64,000 nucleotides of DNA from Ancylobacter sp. Lp-2 (GTDB lineage: Bacteria > Pseudomonadota > Alphaproteobacteria > Rhizobiales > Xanthobacteraceae): positions 604,864 to 668,863 of the forward strand of contig NZ_JAJALI010000003.1 of the NCBI RefSeq assembly GCF_020523795.1, read 5' to 3'. The position numbers and the translations under genes were made by a program. Positions within the stretch are counted from its first letter, which is position 1. Every line of letters starts with the position of its first letter. Below are positions 9,073 to 20,660 of the stretch, one piece after another. The notes under the pieces were generated by a model that was given only the letters and a program-made list of their open reading frames with translations, had not been told where the DNA came from and ran no database searches.

Positions 9073-10410
9073 ATGAACGATCTCACCAACACCCCGCGCA
9101 CCAAGCCCCGTACCTCGGCGACCTTCGACGAGTACACGCTGTCGGAAATCCGCCGCGCGGCGGCGACAGGCATCTACGACATTCGCGGCGCCGGCGCGAA
9201 GCGCAAGCTGCCGCATTTCGACGACCTCCTGTTCCTCGGCGCGTCGATGTCGCGCTACCCGCTGGAAGGCTATCGCGAGAAGTGCTCGACCGAAGTCGTC
9301 CTCGGCACCCGCTTCGCCAAGAAGCCGATCGAGCTGAAGATCCCGATCACCATCGCCGGCATGAGCTTCGGCTCGCTCTCCGCCAACGCCAAGGAAGCGC
9401 TGGGGCGCGGCGCCTCGGCGATGGGCACCTCGACCACCACCGGCGACGGCGGCATGACCAATGAGGAGCGCGGGCACTCCACCCAGCTCGTCTACCAGTA
9501 TCTGCCCTCGCGCTACGGCATGAACCCGGATGATCTCAAGCGCGCCGACGCCATCGAGGTGGTGGTCGGCCAGGGCGCCAAGCCCGGCGGCGGCGGCATG
9601 CTGCTCGGCCAGAAGATCACCGAGCGCGTCGCCGGCATGCGCACCCTGCCCGTCGGCATCGACCAGCGCTCCGCCTGCCGTCACCCCGACTGGACCGGGC
9701 CGGACGACCTCGAGATCAAGATCGAGGAACTGCGCGAGATCACCGACTGGGAGAAGCCGATCTATGTGAAGGTCGGTGCGGCGCGGCCCTATTACGACAC
9801 CGCGCTCGCCGTGAAGTCCGGTGCCGACGTCGTCGTCGTCGACGGCATGCAGGGCGGCACCGCCGCCACGCAGGAGATCTTCATCGAGCATGTCGGCATC
9901 CCGACGCTGGCGGCGGTCCGCCAGGCAGTGAAGGCGCTGCAGGACCTCGGCATGCACCGCAAGGTGCAGCTGATCGTCTCCGGTGGCATCCGCAACGGCG
10001 CCGACGTCGCCAAGGCTCTGGCGCTCGGCGCCGACGCGGTGGCGATCGGCACGGCGGCACTGGTGGCGCTCGGCGACAACGACCCGCACTGGCAGGGCGA
10101 GTACGAGAAGCTCGGCACCACCGCCGGCGCCTATGACGACTGGCACGAGGGCCGCGATCCGGCGGGCATCACCACGCAGGACCCGGCGCTGATGGCGCGG
10201 CTCGACCCGGTCGCCGCCGGCCGCCGCCTCGCCAACTATCTCGCGGTGCTGACGCTGGAGTGCCAGACCATCGCCCGCGCCTGCGGCAAGAGCCATGTGC
10301 ACAACCTCGAGCCGGAGGATCTCGTCGCGCTGACCATCGAGGCGGCGGCGATGGCGAATGTGCCGCTGGCCGGCACCAACTGGATCCCGGGCAGCAACGG
10401 GAATTTCTGA
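9073..10410 (+). CDS. glxD: FMN-binding glutamate synthase-family subunit (GlxD / MgsC type)
   Basis: A 445-residue TIM-barrel protein equal to the central FMN domain of glutamate synthase. It shows PITIAGMSFGSLSANAKEALG, the barrel segment KPGGGGMLLGQKIT, the FMN phosphate-binding region SGGIRNGADVAKALALGADA, and near the C-terminus the cysteine-containing CQTIARACGKSHVH. I chose the ATG at 9073. In methylamine users MgsC makes N-methylglutamate from gamma-glutamylmethylamide and a keto acid. In rhizobia GlxD has a less defined role. A strong hairpin follows the stop codon before the ligase gene. Confidence 0.9.
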   Translation: MNDLTNTPRTKPRTSATFDEYTLSEIRRAAATGIYDIRGAGAKRKLPHFDDLLFLGASMSRYPLEGYREKCSTEVVLGTRFAKKPIELKIPITIAGMSFGSLSANAKEALGRGASAMGTSTTTGDGGMTNEERGHSTQLVYQYLPSRYGMNPDDLKRADAIEVVVGQGAKPGGGGMLLGQKITERVAGMRTLPVGIDQRSACRHPDWTGPDDLEIKIEELREITDWEKPIYVKVGAARPYYDTALAVKSGADVVVVDGMQGGTAATQEIFIEHVGIPTLAAVRQAVKALQDLGMHRKVQLIVSGGIRNGADVAKALALGADAVAIGTAALVALGDNDPHWQGEYEKLGTTAGAYDDWHEGRDPAGITTQDPALMARLDPVAAGRRLANYLAVLTLECQTIARACGKSHVHNLEPEDLVALTIEAAAMANVPLAGTNWIPGSNGNF

Positions 10411-10414
10411 CCAG

Positions 10415-10436
10415 ATGCCGCGCTTCGGCGCGGCAT
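10415..10436 (+). terminator. Hairpin between glxD and glnT (attenuator or partial terminator)
   Basis: ATGCCGCGC-TTCG-GCGCGGCAT: a perfect 9-bp stem with a stable UUCG-type tetraloop starting 5 bases after the glxD stop, followed by only a short T run. It could set the ratio of ligase to synthase transcripts rather than end transcription completely. Confidence 0.6.
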
Positions 10437-10514
10437 TTGCACATTCATCGCCTCAACGAGCCCTCAACGGGCCGGGGAACGGCACGAACACCGATTGCAG
10501 CAGGACCGCTTCAG

Positions 10515-11816
10515 ATGGCCAATGATCTTGCCCATGCCGCCAAAGAGCTCGGCATCAAGTATTTCCTGATCTCCTATGTCGACCTTTTCGGCTCCCTGCG
10601 CGCCAAGCTGGTGCCGGCTCAGGCGATCGGCGGCATGCAGAAGTCCGGCGCGGGTTTCGCCGGCTTCGCCACCTGGCTCGACATGAGCCCGGCCGACGCC
10701 GACCTGTTCGCCGTGCCGGACGCCGACAGCCTGATCCAGCTGCCGTGGAAGCCGGAAGTCGGCTGGCTGGCCTCAGATCTCGTCATGAACGACGAGCTGG
10801 TGGCGCAGGCGCCGCGCAACGTGCTGAAGAGCACCATGCTGGGTGCCGAATCCATCGGCTACCAGATGAAGACCGGCGTCGAGTGCGAGTTCTTCCTGAC
10901 CACGCCGGACGGCAAGAAGATCTCCGACGCCTCCGACGACGCCACCAAGCCCTGCTACGACCAGTCCGCCCTGATGCGCCGCTACGAGGTGATCAAGGAA
11001 ATCTGCGACTGCATGCTCACCCTCGGCTGGGGCCCGTACCAGAACGACCACGAGGACGCCAACGGCCAGTTCGAGATGAACTGGGACTTCGACGACGCGC
11101 TGGTCACCGCCGACCGCCACGTCTTCTTCAAGTACATGGCGCGCTCCATCGCCGAGAAGCACGGCCTGCGCGCGACCTTCATGCCCAAGCCCTTCATCGA
11201 CCTCACCGGCTCGGGCTGCCACATGCACACCTCGCTGTGGCAGGGCGACACCAACCTGTTCGAGGACGAGGACGGCGAGCTCGGCGTCTCCGACCTCTGC
11301 TACAACTTCATCGGCGGCCTGATCCACTCGGCCGACGCGATGTGCGCCTTCACCAATCCGACGGTGAACTCCTACAAGCGCATCAACGCGCCGCGCACCG
11401 TCTCCGGCGCCACCTGGGCGCCCAACACCGTCACCTATACCGGCAACAACCGCACCCACATGATCCGCATCCCCGATGCGGGGCGGCTGGAGCTGCGGCT
11501 GCCGGACGGCGCGGCCAACCCCTATCTCGCCCCGGCGGCGGTGCTGGCGGCCGGCCTCGACGGCATCCAGAACCAGCGCGATCCCGGCAAGCGGCTCGAC
11601 ATCAACATGTACACCGACGGCCACAAGGTGCGCGGCGCCAAGAAGCTGCCGCTGAACCTGCTCGACGCCCTGCGCGCGCTGGAGAAGTCGAACGTGCTGA
11701 AGAACGCGCTCGGCGCCCCGGTGGTCGACGGCTTCCTCAAGCTGAAGCACGAGGAATGGAACGCCTATTCGCGCCACCTGACGGAATGGGAACGCGCCAA
11801 CACGCTGGATATCTGA
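10515..11816 (+). CDS. glnT: Type III glutamine synthetase-like ligase (GlnT, or gamma-glutamylmethylamide synthetase GmaS)
   Basis: A 433-residue member of the glutamine synthetase superfamily. The N-terminal segment KYFLISYVDLFGSLRAKLVP, the catalytic ENDHEDANGQFEMNWDF-like region and FIDLTGSGCHMHTSLW are present. So is the C-terminal Arg-rich substrate loop RIPDAGRLELRLPDGAANPY. The family joins glutamate to ammonia (GlnT) or methylamine (GmaS) using ATP. Its place directly after glxBCD favours GmaS, because GmaS and MgsABC act one after the other in the N-methylglutamate pathway. GlnT with the same neighbours is known in rhizobia, so the substrate remains open. ATG 10515 was chosen by similarity to family N-termini. 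Confidence 0.9.
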   Translation: MANDLAHAAKELGIKYFLISYVDLFGSLRAKLVPAQAIGGMQKSGAGFAGFATWLDMSPADADLFAVPDADSLIQLPWKPEVGWLASDLVMNDELVAQAPRNVLKSTMLGAESIGYQMKTGVECEFFLTTPDGKKISDASDDATKPCYDQSALMRRYEVIKEICDCMLTLGWGPYQNDHEDANGQFEMNWDFDDALVTADRHVFFKYMARSIAEKHGLRATFMPKPFIDLTGSGCHMHTSLWQGDTNLFEDEDGELGVSDLCYNFIGGLIHSADAMCAFTNPTVNSYKRINAPRTVSGATWAPNTVTYTGNNRTHMIRIPDAGRLELRLPDGAANPYLAPAAVLAAGLDGIQNQRDPGKRLDINMYTDGHKVRGAKKLPLNLLDALRALEKSNVLKNALGAPVVDGFLKLKHEEWNAYSRHLTEWERANTLDI

Positions 11817-11837
11817 GCGTCGGAAGACAGAACAGCC

Positions 11838-12629
11838 TCATGGTCGGCGCTCCGCCATCCGACCCGGCACAGGCGCGCCCGCGATTTCGCGGATGAGCTT
11901 CTGCCGGATCGCGATGGGGAAGGCGTCGACCGAGCGCACTGGCAGGACGAAAGCACCCGGCCCGCCGATCACTTCCTCGATGAAATAGCGGACGAGTTCG
12001 TCGGGGGGAAAGGCGGTCTCGTCGTCGTCAGGGTCCTTGTAGACCAGCGGCAGTCCATTGATGGTGATGCCCCGTGCCAGTATCACCCCGCGCACCTGCT
12101 CAAGCGGGCGTCCGCGATTGCTTAAGCCGTCGCCGGACAGGTCGATCACCCGACGGTCGCCGGCATAACCGGCGGAGCCAAACAGGTCGGCGCAAAACAG
12201 CAGCGCCTCGCCCATCGCGGTGCCATAGACGAGGCGCCCGGGCGAGCCCTCTGCGAGACGCTCGGCGAAGGCATGCGATGCCGCCGCGCCGTCGATCAGC
12301 GTCCAGGGCAGCACGACGCGCTCGCGCCCCTCCCCACCCCATTCGACATAGGTGACGGCGATCCGCCCACGCCGGCCCTGACGAATGGCGCCTATGACGG
12401 TCTCATCGCGGAAGGCCGCGACGAAGCCGGCAAGCTGGAGCTGCTTTTCCGCGCGGTCCATCGAGGTGGAGACATCGGTGGCGAGCACCAGTTCCAGGTC
12501 GACCTCGACGGTTTCTCCCCCCTGCGCGTGCGAACCCTGCCAGGGCGTCGCAACGGTCATCGCCGCGACGGCGATCAACAGCGCGAGGGCAATGGCTGGC
12601 CCGCGCGCGCCCCTAAGCCATCCCCGCAT
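11838..12629 (-). CDS. DUF1194 / von Willebrand A-like secreted protein
   Basis: A 263-residue protein with an N-terminal signal sequence or anchor (hydrophobic residues about 10-28, then a cut near SHAQGG). A VWA-type fold follows. The metal-ion-dependent adhesion motif appears as ATDVSTSMD (DxSxS), and a later LSGDGLSNRG segment supplies further metal contacts. It is expected to be periplasmic. DUF1194 proteins have no settled function. It is convergent with the glnT gene and divergent from a small winged-helix gene 115 bases away, which suggests but does not prove a regulatory link. Confidence 0.8.
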   Translation of the reverse strand: MRGWLRGARGPAIALALLIAVAAMTVATPWQGSHAQGGETVEVDLELVLATDVSTSMDRAEKQLQLAGFVAAFRDETVIGAIRQGRRGRIAVTYVEWGGEGRERVVLPWTLIDGAAASHAFAERLAEGSPGRLVYGTAMGEALLFCADLFGSAGYAGDRRVIDLSGDGLSNRGRPLEQVRGVILARGITINGLPLVYKDPDDDETAFPPDELVRYFIEEVIGGPGAFVLPVRSVDAFPIAIRQKLIREIAGAPVPGRMAERRP

Positions 12630-12744
12630 GGTGCCCCCTCACCTTTTGATCGCGGTTATCACCCCGCGGGGCCGGGAGGCTGCGCGCCAATTGTTGCAGT
12701 ATTGTTTGATCGAACGACAAGCGGGATCGGGACGGAAGGAAGCC

Positions 12745-13065
12745 ATGCCCCCGCGCTGCTTCAACGGCATTGTCTTCGACGAGGATTTTTCCTGTGCGCT
12801 CCGCGAGTCGAAGGTGGAGATCCGCTTCACCCGCTCCGAGCGCGCCGTACTGGAGGCGCTGGCCGGCAATGCCCGGCGGGTGATGAGCCGCAGCCAGTTG
12901 CTCGACGCCATAGCGGGACCCGGCTCGGACTCCACTGACCGCAGCATCGACTTTGTGATCAACCGGCTGCGCGCCAAGCTGGGAGACCGGGCACGGGCGC
13001 CGAGCTTCATCGCCACCCGATATGGCGAGGGCTATGTCTGGATCGCCTGGCCGACAGGCGAGTGA
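12745..13065 (+). CDS. Stand-alone winged-helix DNA-binding protein (OmpR/PhoB C-terminal type)
   Basis: A 106-residue protein that consists almost entirely of a Trans_reg_C winged helix: FTRSERAVLEALAGNARRVMSRSQLLDAI, then RSIDFVINRLRAKLGD and the wing FIATRYGEGYVWIAW. It has no receiver domain. The ATG at 12745 has a GGAAGGA Shine-Dalgarno. The open frame extends upstream but antisense to the DUF1194 gene. Such orphan effectors may act constitutively or be controlled by protein contacts. It is divergent from the DUF1194 gene and convergent with the ScfR regulator, whose stop is 9 bases away. Its target is unknown. Confidence 0.75.
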   Translation: MPPRCFNGIVFDEDFSCALRESKVEIRFTRSERAVLEALAGNARRVMSRSQLLDAIAGPGSDSTDRSIDFVINRLRAKLGDRARAPSFIATRYGEGYVWIAWPTGE

Positions 13066-13074
13066 AGGACAGGC

Positions 13075-14523
13075 TCAGAAGCGGAGCTCGTCCTTTACGT
13101 CGAACGGCACCACGCCGCGCCGGTCCGGGTCGAGCACGATGGCCCGGTCGAGCGGCGGAAACGCCCTGTCCGGGCAGTTCGTGCGCGGGCAGATGCGGCA
13201 ATTGACGCCGAGCGGGGCGATGCTGGACGCCTTCAGGTCGATCCCGTCGGCATAGACGATCTCCCCGGCATAGGAGAGCTCGCAGCCAATGCCGAGCGCA
13301 TAGCGCCGCTCACGCTGGCCGAAGCGCTGGACGGGCTTGATGGCCCCCCGCGCGAGACACAGATAGCGCACCCCGTCCGGCATCTCGCCGACCTGCGCCA
13401 GCAGCTTCGAGGGCTGCTCGAACGCCTCGTGCACGTTCCACACCGGGCAGGCACCGCCATAGCGGGCGAACTGGAAGCGCGTGGCGCTGTGGCGCTTGAT
13501 GACGTTGCCGGCGCGATCCACCTTCAGGAAATAGAACGGCACGCCCTTCTCGCCCGGCCGCTGCAACGTCGAGAGCCGGTGGCACACCTGCTCCAGGCTG
13601 GCCCCGGTGATGGCGGCGATCAGATCGAGATCGTGCCGCCGCTCCCGCGCCAGCCGCGCGAAGCGGCGATAGGGCAGGATCAGCGCCCCGGCATAGTAGT
13701 TCTGCAGCGACAGCCGGCACACCTCGCGGGCGGCGGTGCTGCGGAAGCCAGCCTCCGCCACATGCCGGTCGATCAGTTCGCCCTGCTCGAAGCGGGCGAT
13801 AAGCGTGGCGAGGCGAAAGGCGCGGCTCGCCGGATCGAGCCCGCGCGCCAGCGTCGCCACTCGGCGATGGCGATCGAAGCGCAGCAGCGGCGCCTCCACC
13901 GCGTCGGAGGGCGCGGTCTCCACGCCGATATCGTGGTGCTCGCGCAGATGCCGCTCCAGCACCGCGCCGGCATCGGGACGGGCGAACAGGTCGAGCGCGG
14001 CGCTCTTCTCCTCCGCCGCCCGGTCGAGGCCGTCGACATAATTGTCGATGTAATGGAAATGGTCGCGCACCTCGTCATAGGGCGCGAGGTTGCGGGCCTC
14101 GCCGTCGCCCTCCCCGCCGCCCGCCGAGGTGACGGCATCGTCGAGCGCGGCGCGACGCTCCACCAGCCGGCGCATCGCCCCGTGCAGGCGCAGGAAGGCA
14201 TGGGCGAAGGCCGGTGCATGGGTGGTGGCGTTCTTCAGGTCCTGCAGGCTCGGCTCCAGCCCGCGGAACACCGGATCGGCCAGCGCCTCGCGCAGGTCGG
14301 CGACGATGCGGTCGAGATCGTCGGCGCCGAAACGGGTGATGTCGAGGTCGAAGGTGCGGCCGATGGCGAGCAGCACCGCGGCGGTGAGCGGACGCTGATT
14401 GCTCTCGATCTGGTTGATGTAGCTCGGCGACAACGAAAGGCGTCGCGCGAAATCCATCTGGGTAAGGCCCAGCCTTTCGCGCAGATTGCGCACGGCATGA
14501 CCGGCGAATACCTTCTTCGACAT
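13075..14523 (-). CDS. pccR: Short-chain fatty acyl-CoA regulator (ScfR), PccR-like
   Basis: A 482-residue transcription factor. The N-terminal XRE helix-turn-helix occupies about residues 10-65 (GLTQMDFARRLSLSPSYINQIE). A middle region of the ImmA/IrrE type and a C-terminal DUF2083-like domain follow, with a cysteine cluster near the end (CRICPRTNC). This is the architecture of ScfR proteins such as PccR, MccR and RamB, which sense short-chain acyl-CoAs. It is divergent from pccB, as PccR is in Rhodobacter, so propionyl-CoA carboxylase is the probable target. The intergenic region holds TGTGAAA-type half-sites suited to it. The effector, probably propionyl-CoA, is inferred from the family. 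Confidence 0.88.
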   Translation of the reverse strand: MSKKVFAGHAVRNLRERLGLTQMDFARRLSLSPSYINQIESNQRPLTAAVLLAIGRTFDLDITRFGADDLDRIVADLREALADPVFRGLEPSLQDLKNATTHAPAFAHAFLRLHGAMRRLVERRAALDDAVTSAGGGEGDGEARNLAPYDEVRDHFHYIDNYVDGLDRAAEEKSAALDLFARPDAGAVLERHLREHHDIGVETAPSDAVEAPLLRFDRHRRVATLARGLDPASRAFRLATLIARFEQGELIDRHVAEAGFRSTAAREVCRLSLQNYYAGALILPYRRFARLARERRHDLDLIAAITGASLEQVCHRLSTLQRPGEKGVPFYFLKVDRAGNVIKRHSATRFQFARYGGACPVWNVHEAFEQPSKLLAQVGEMPDGVRYLCLARGAIKPVQRFGQRERRYALGIGCELSYAGEIVYADGIDLKASSIAPLGVNCRICPRTNCPDRAFPPLDRAIVLDPDRRGVVPFDVKDELRF

Positions 14524-14629
14524 GATGGCCTCCGGCGAGGGCTAACGGTGAAACGGTGTCATCCGTCCGCCCTGCCCGCTCCCACGTGCGGAGGGAGCTG
14601 GCGGGCTTGCGCTCCCCGCCCGTCGATCT

Positions 14630-14667
14630 TGTGAAATTTTTACAGTTTTACGATCCGCATTTTCACA
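14630..14667. promoter_or_regulatory. Candidate ScfR/PccR binding region upstream of pccB
   Basis: TGTGAAATTTTTACA at 14630-14644 is an imperfect palindrome (12 of 15 positions symmetric). A further TTTTAC at 14646-14651 and TTTCACA at 14661-14667 repeat the half-site. It is an AT-rich island in the spacer between pccR and pccB, about 95 bases before the pccB start. Confidence 0.5.
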
Positions 14668-14759
14668 GCTTATCGTGCGGGTCACAAGGGCTTAGAAGTG
14701 GCGAAGCGAGCGGGCGCCCTTCCGACTCTTCGGTTGGCGCCCCGGAGAAGGTGCGTGCC

Positions 14760-16292
<1,533 letters not shown>

Positions 16293-16301
16293 GGCTCATC
16301 C

Positions 16302-18317
<2,016 letters not shown>

Positions 18318-18329
18318 GGACAGCCCGCC

Positions 18330-20186
18330 ATGGATCCCCTCGATCTCGACCTCGCCACCCTGCCGGCCGCCACCCGCGCGGACTGGCTCAAGCTGGTCGA
18401 GGGCGTGCTCAAGGGCGCGCCCTATGAACGGCGCATGGTCACCCGCACCTATGACGGGCTGGCGCTCGACGCCCTGCCGCCGCGCCGCGTCGAGGCCGGG
18501 CTGGTCGCCGCCCGGCCGTCGGGCGCGCCATGGAAGGTGCTGACCCGCATCGACCATGGCGACCCGGCCACCGCCAATGCCCAGGCATTGGACGACCTCA
18601 CCAACGGCGCCGACGGCCTCGCCCTCGTCTTCGCCGGCGCGCCCTCGGCACATGGCTTCGGCCTGCCGGTGACGCGCGCGGCGATCGCCGCCACGCTTGA
18701 CGGAGTGATGGCCGATCTCGTCACCCTGCGCGTCGAGGCCGGGCGCTTCCAGGGCCGCGACATCGCCCTGGCGCTGGCATCGCTGCTCGACACGCAGGAT
18801 CCCGGGACGCTCGACATCCGCTTCGGCCTCGATCCCATCGGCGACCTCGCCGCGCTTGGCGCCTCGCCGCTGGAATGGGACAGCCTGTCGCTGCGCCTGG
18901 CCCAGACCGTCTCGGCGCTGCGGCTGCGCGGCTTCACCGCGCCGATGGTGCGGGCGGACGGACGCCCGTACCACGCCGCCGGCGCCACCGACGCACAGGA
19001 ACTGGCGAGCGTGCTCGCCACCGCCGTCGCCTATCTGCGGGCGCTGGAGGCTTCCGGCCTCGCCATCGAGGAGGCCGCGCCGCTGATCGAGGCGACGCTG
19101 GTGGCCGATGTCGACCAGTTCCTCACCCTCGCCAAGCCGCGCGCGCTGCGCCTCGTCTGGGCGGCGGCGCTGGAGGCCTGCGGCGTCGCCAGCCCGCCGC
19201 CGCTCGCCATCCACATGGAAACCGCCTGGCGCAGCCTCACCCGGCTCGACCCGCACACAAACCTGCTGCGTGGCACCATCGCCGCCTTCGCCGCCGGGAC
19301 GGGCGGAGCCGACAGCCTCACCGTGCTACCGTTCACGCAAGCGCTCGGCCTACCGGATGCGAGCGCCCGCCGGCTCGCCCGCAACACCCAGCTGATCCTC
19401 ATCGAGGAAGCCAACATCCACCGCGTCGCCGATCCCGCCGCCGGCGCCGGCGCGGTGGAGGAGCGCACGCAGCAGCTGGCCGCCGCCGCGTGGGAGCTGT
19501 TCCGCGCCTTTGAGAAGGAAGGCGGGATCGTCGAGGCCCTGCAATCGGGCAGCCTGCAGCGGCAGATCGGACAGGCCCGCGCCGCCCGCGCGCAGGACAT
19601 CGCCACCCGCAAGGCGCCGATCACCGGCACCTCGGAATTCCCGCTGCTCGGCGCCGCCGTGCCGGCCGTGCTGGCGCCGCTGCCGCTCCTCGATGCGCCG
19701 CCCCCCGCCGAGGGCGCGCTGCTGGTCGAGCCGCTGGTCCCGCACCGCCTCGCCGAACCCTTCGAGGCGCTGCGCGCCGCCGCCGCACGGGCCGAACCGG
19801 CTCCCTCGGTGTTCCTCGCCAATCTCGGCACGCCGGCCGACTTCACGGCGCGGGCCGGTTTCGCGAAAAACCTGTTCGAGGCCGGCGGCATCGCCGCCCC
19901 CGGCAATGACGGCTTTGCCGACGAGGCCGCCCTCGTCGCCGCCTTCCGCGCCTCCGGCACGCGGCTCGCCTGCCTGTGCGGGTCGGACGGCACCTATGCG
20001 GAGCGGGCGGAGGCGGCCGCGCGGGCGCTGAAGCAAGCCGGCGCCGATCGCCTGTGGCTCGCCGGGCGGCTGCCCGAGCAGGAAGCCGGGCTGCGGGCGG
20101 CCGGCGTCGACGGCTTCATCTTCGCCGGCTGCGACGTGCTCGACGCACTGCGACTGTCACACGTCCCGACTGCCGTATTCGGGTAG
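18330..20186 (+). CDS. mutA: Methylmalonyl-CoA mutase small (beta) subunit
   Basis: A 618-residue subunit of heterodimeric methylmalonyl-CoA mutase. It carries the TIM-barrel mutase domain (RNTQLILIEEANIHRVADPAAG region) and a degenerate B12-binding domain that lacks the DxHxxG cobalt-ligand motif, as expected for the non-catalytic partner. It stabilises the large subunit, which converts methylmalonyl-CoA to succinyl-CoA. It follows pccA closely. A small secreted-protein gene separates it from the large subunit, which is unusual, since the two subunits normally abut or overlap. Confidence 0.92.
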   Translation: MDPLDLDLATLPAATRADWLKLVEGVLKGAPYERRMVTRTYDGLALDALPPRRVEAGLVAARPSGAPWKVLTRIDHGDPATANAQALDDLTNGADGLALVFAGAPSAHGFGLPVTRAAIAATLDGVMADLVTLRVEAGRFQGRDIALALASLLDTQDPGTLDIRFGLDPIGDLAALGASPLEWDSLSLRLAQTVSALRLRGFTAPMVRADGRPYHAAGATDAQELASVLATAVAYLRALEASGLAIEEAAPLIEATLVADVDQFLTLAKPRALRLVWAAALEACGVASPPPLAIHMETAWRSLTRLDPHTNLLRGTIAAFAAGTGGADSLTVLPFTQALGLPDASARRLARNTQLILIEEANIHRVADPAAGAGAVEERTQQLAAAAWELFRAFEKEGGIVEALQSGSLQRQIGQARAARAQDIATRKAPITGTSEFPLLGAAVPAVLAPLPLLDAPPPAEGALLVEPLVPHRLAEPFEALRAAAARAEPAPSVFLANLGTPADFTARAGFAKNLFEAGGIAAPGNDGFADEAALVAAFRASGTRLACLCGSDGTYAERAEAAARALKQAGADRLWLAGRLPEQEAGLRAAGVDGFIFAGCDVLDALRLSHVPTAVFG

Positions 20187-20230
20187 TATGGTCGAGCGAG
20201 ACGGATGGCGTCACGGCGAAGGGGAACGGC

Positions 20231-20596
20231 ATGAAGCGGATGGTCGGCAGGATGGTATTGGGGATGGCACTGCTGGCGGGCGGCGCGGCGTCCGCCTCCG
20301 AGCAGACCGCCCATGACGGCGTGTGGAAAGTGCAGACCTCGGTGGAAGACGGCCGCTGCGGCACCAATTACGGCTTCAAGCTGTCGGTGAAGAAGGGCCG
20401 CGTGACCTATGCCGGCATGTGGCCGGTGAAGGCGACGGGCGACATCCGCCCCGGTGGCCGGATCGCCATGGACATCGCCCATGGCGGCCAGCACGTGCTG
20501 GCGACCGGACTGGTGCGGGGCGAACACGCCTCGGGCGAATGGAAGACACCCAAGCCGGCCTGTTCGGGCGCCTGGGTGGCCAGCCGGCAAAGCTAG
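20231..20596 (+). CDS. Small secreted hypothetical protein between the mutase subunits
   Basis: A 121-residue protein starting at ATG 20231. It has a clear signal peptide ([18 protein letters not shown], cut near ASASEQ) and a mature part of about 100 residues with two cysteines far apart ([10 protein letters not shown] and KPACSGAW), which could form a disulfide. The Gly- and Thr-rich sequence suggests beta structure. The function is unknown, but small exported proteins with this DGxWxVxxxxxxGxC pattern occur in Hyphomicrobiales. It lies 44 bases after mutA and 64 before mutB on the same strand, so it is probably co-transcribed although the pathway is cytosolic. Confidence 0.75.
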   Translation: MKRMVGRMVLGMALLAGGAASASEQTAHDGVWKVQTSVEDGRCGTNYGFKLSVKKGRVTYAGMWPVKATGDIRPGGRIAMDIAHGGQHVLATGLVRGEHASGEWKTPKPACSGAWVASRQS

Positions 20597-20660
20597 GCCG
20601 GCAGGATTCGGGCGGTCGCGGCTCACGAGCGGCGCGCCCGGTGTCGAAGGAGACGACAGG

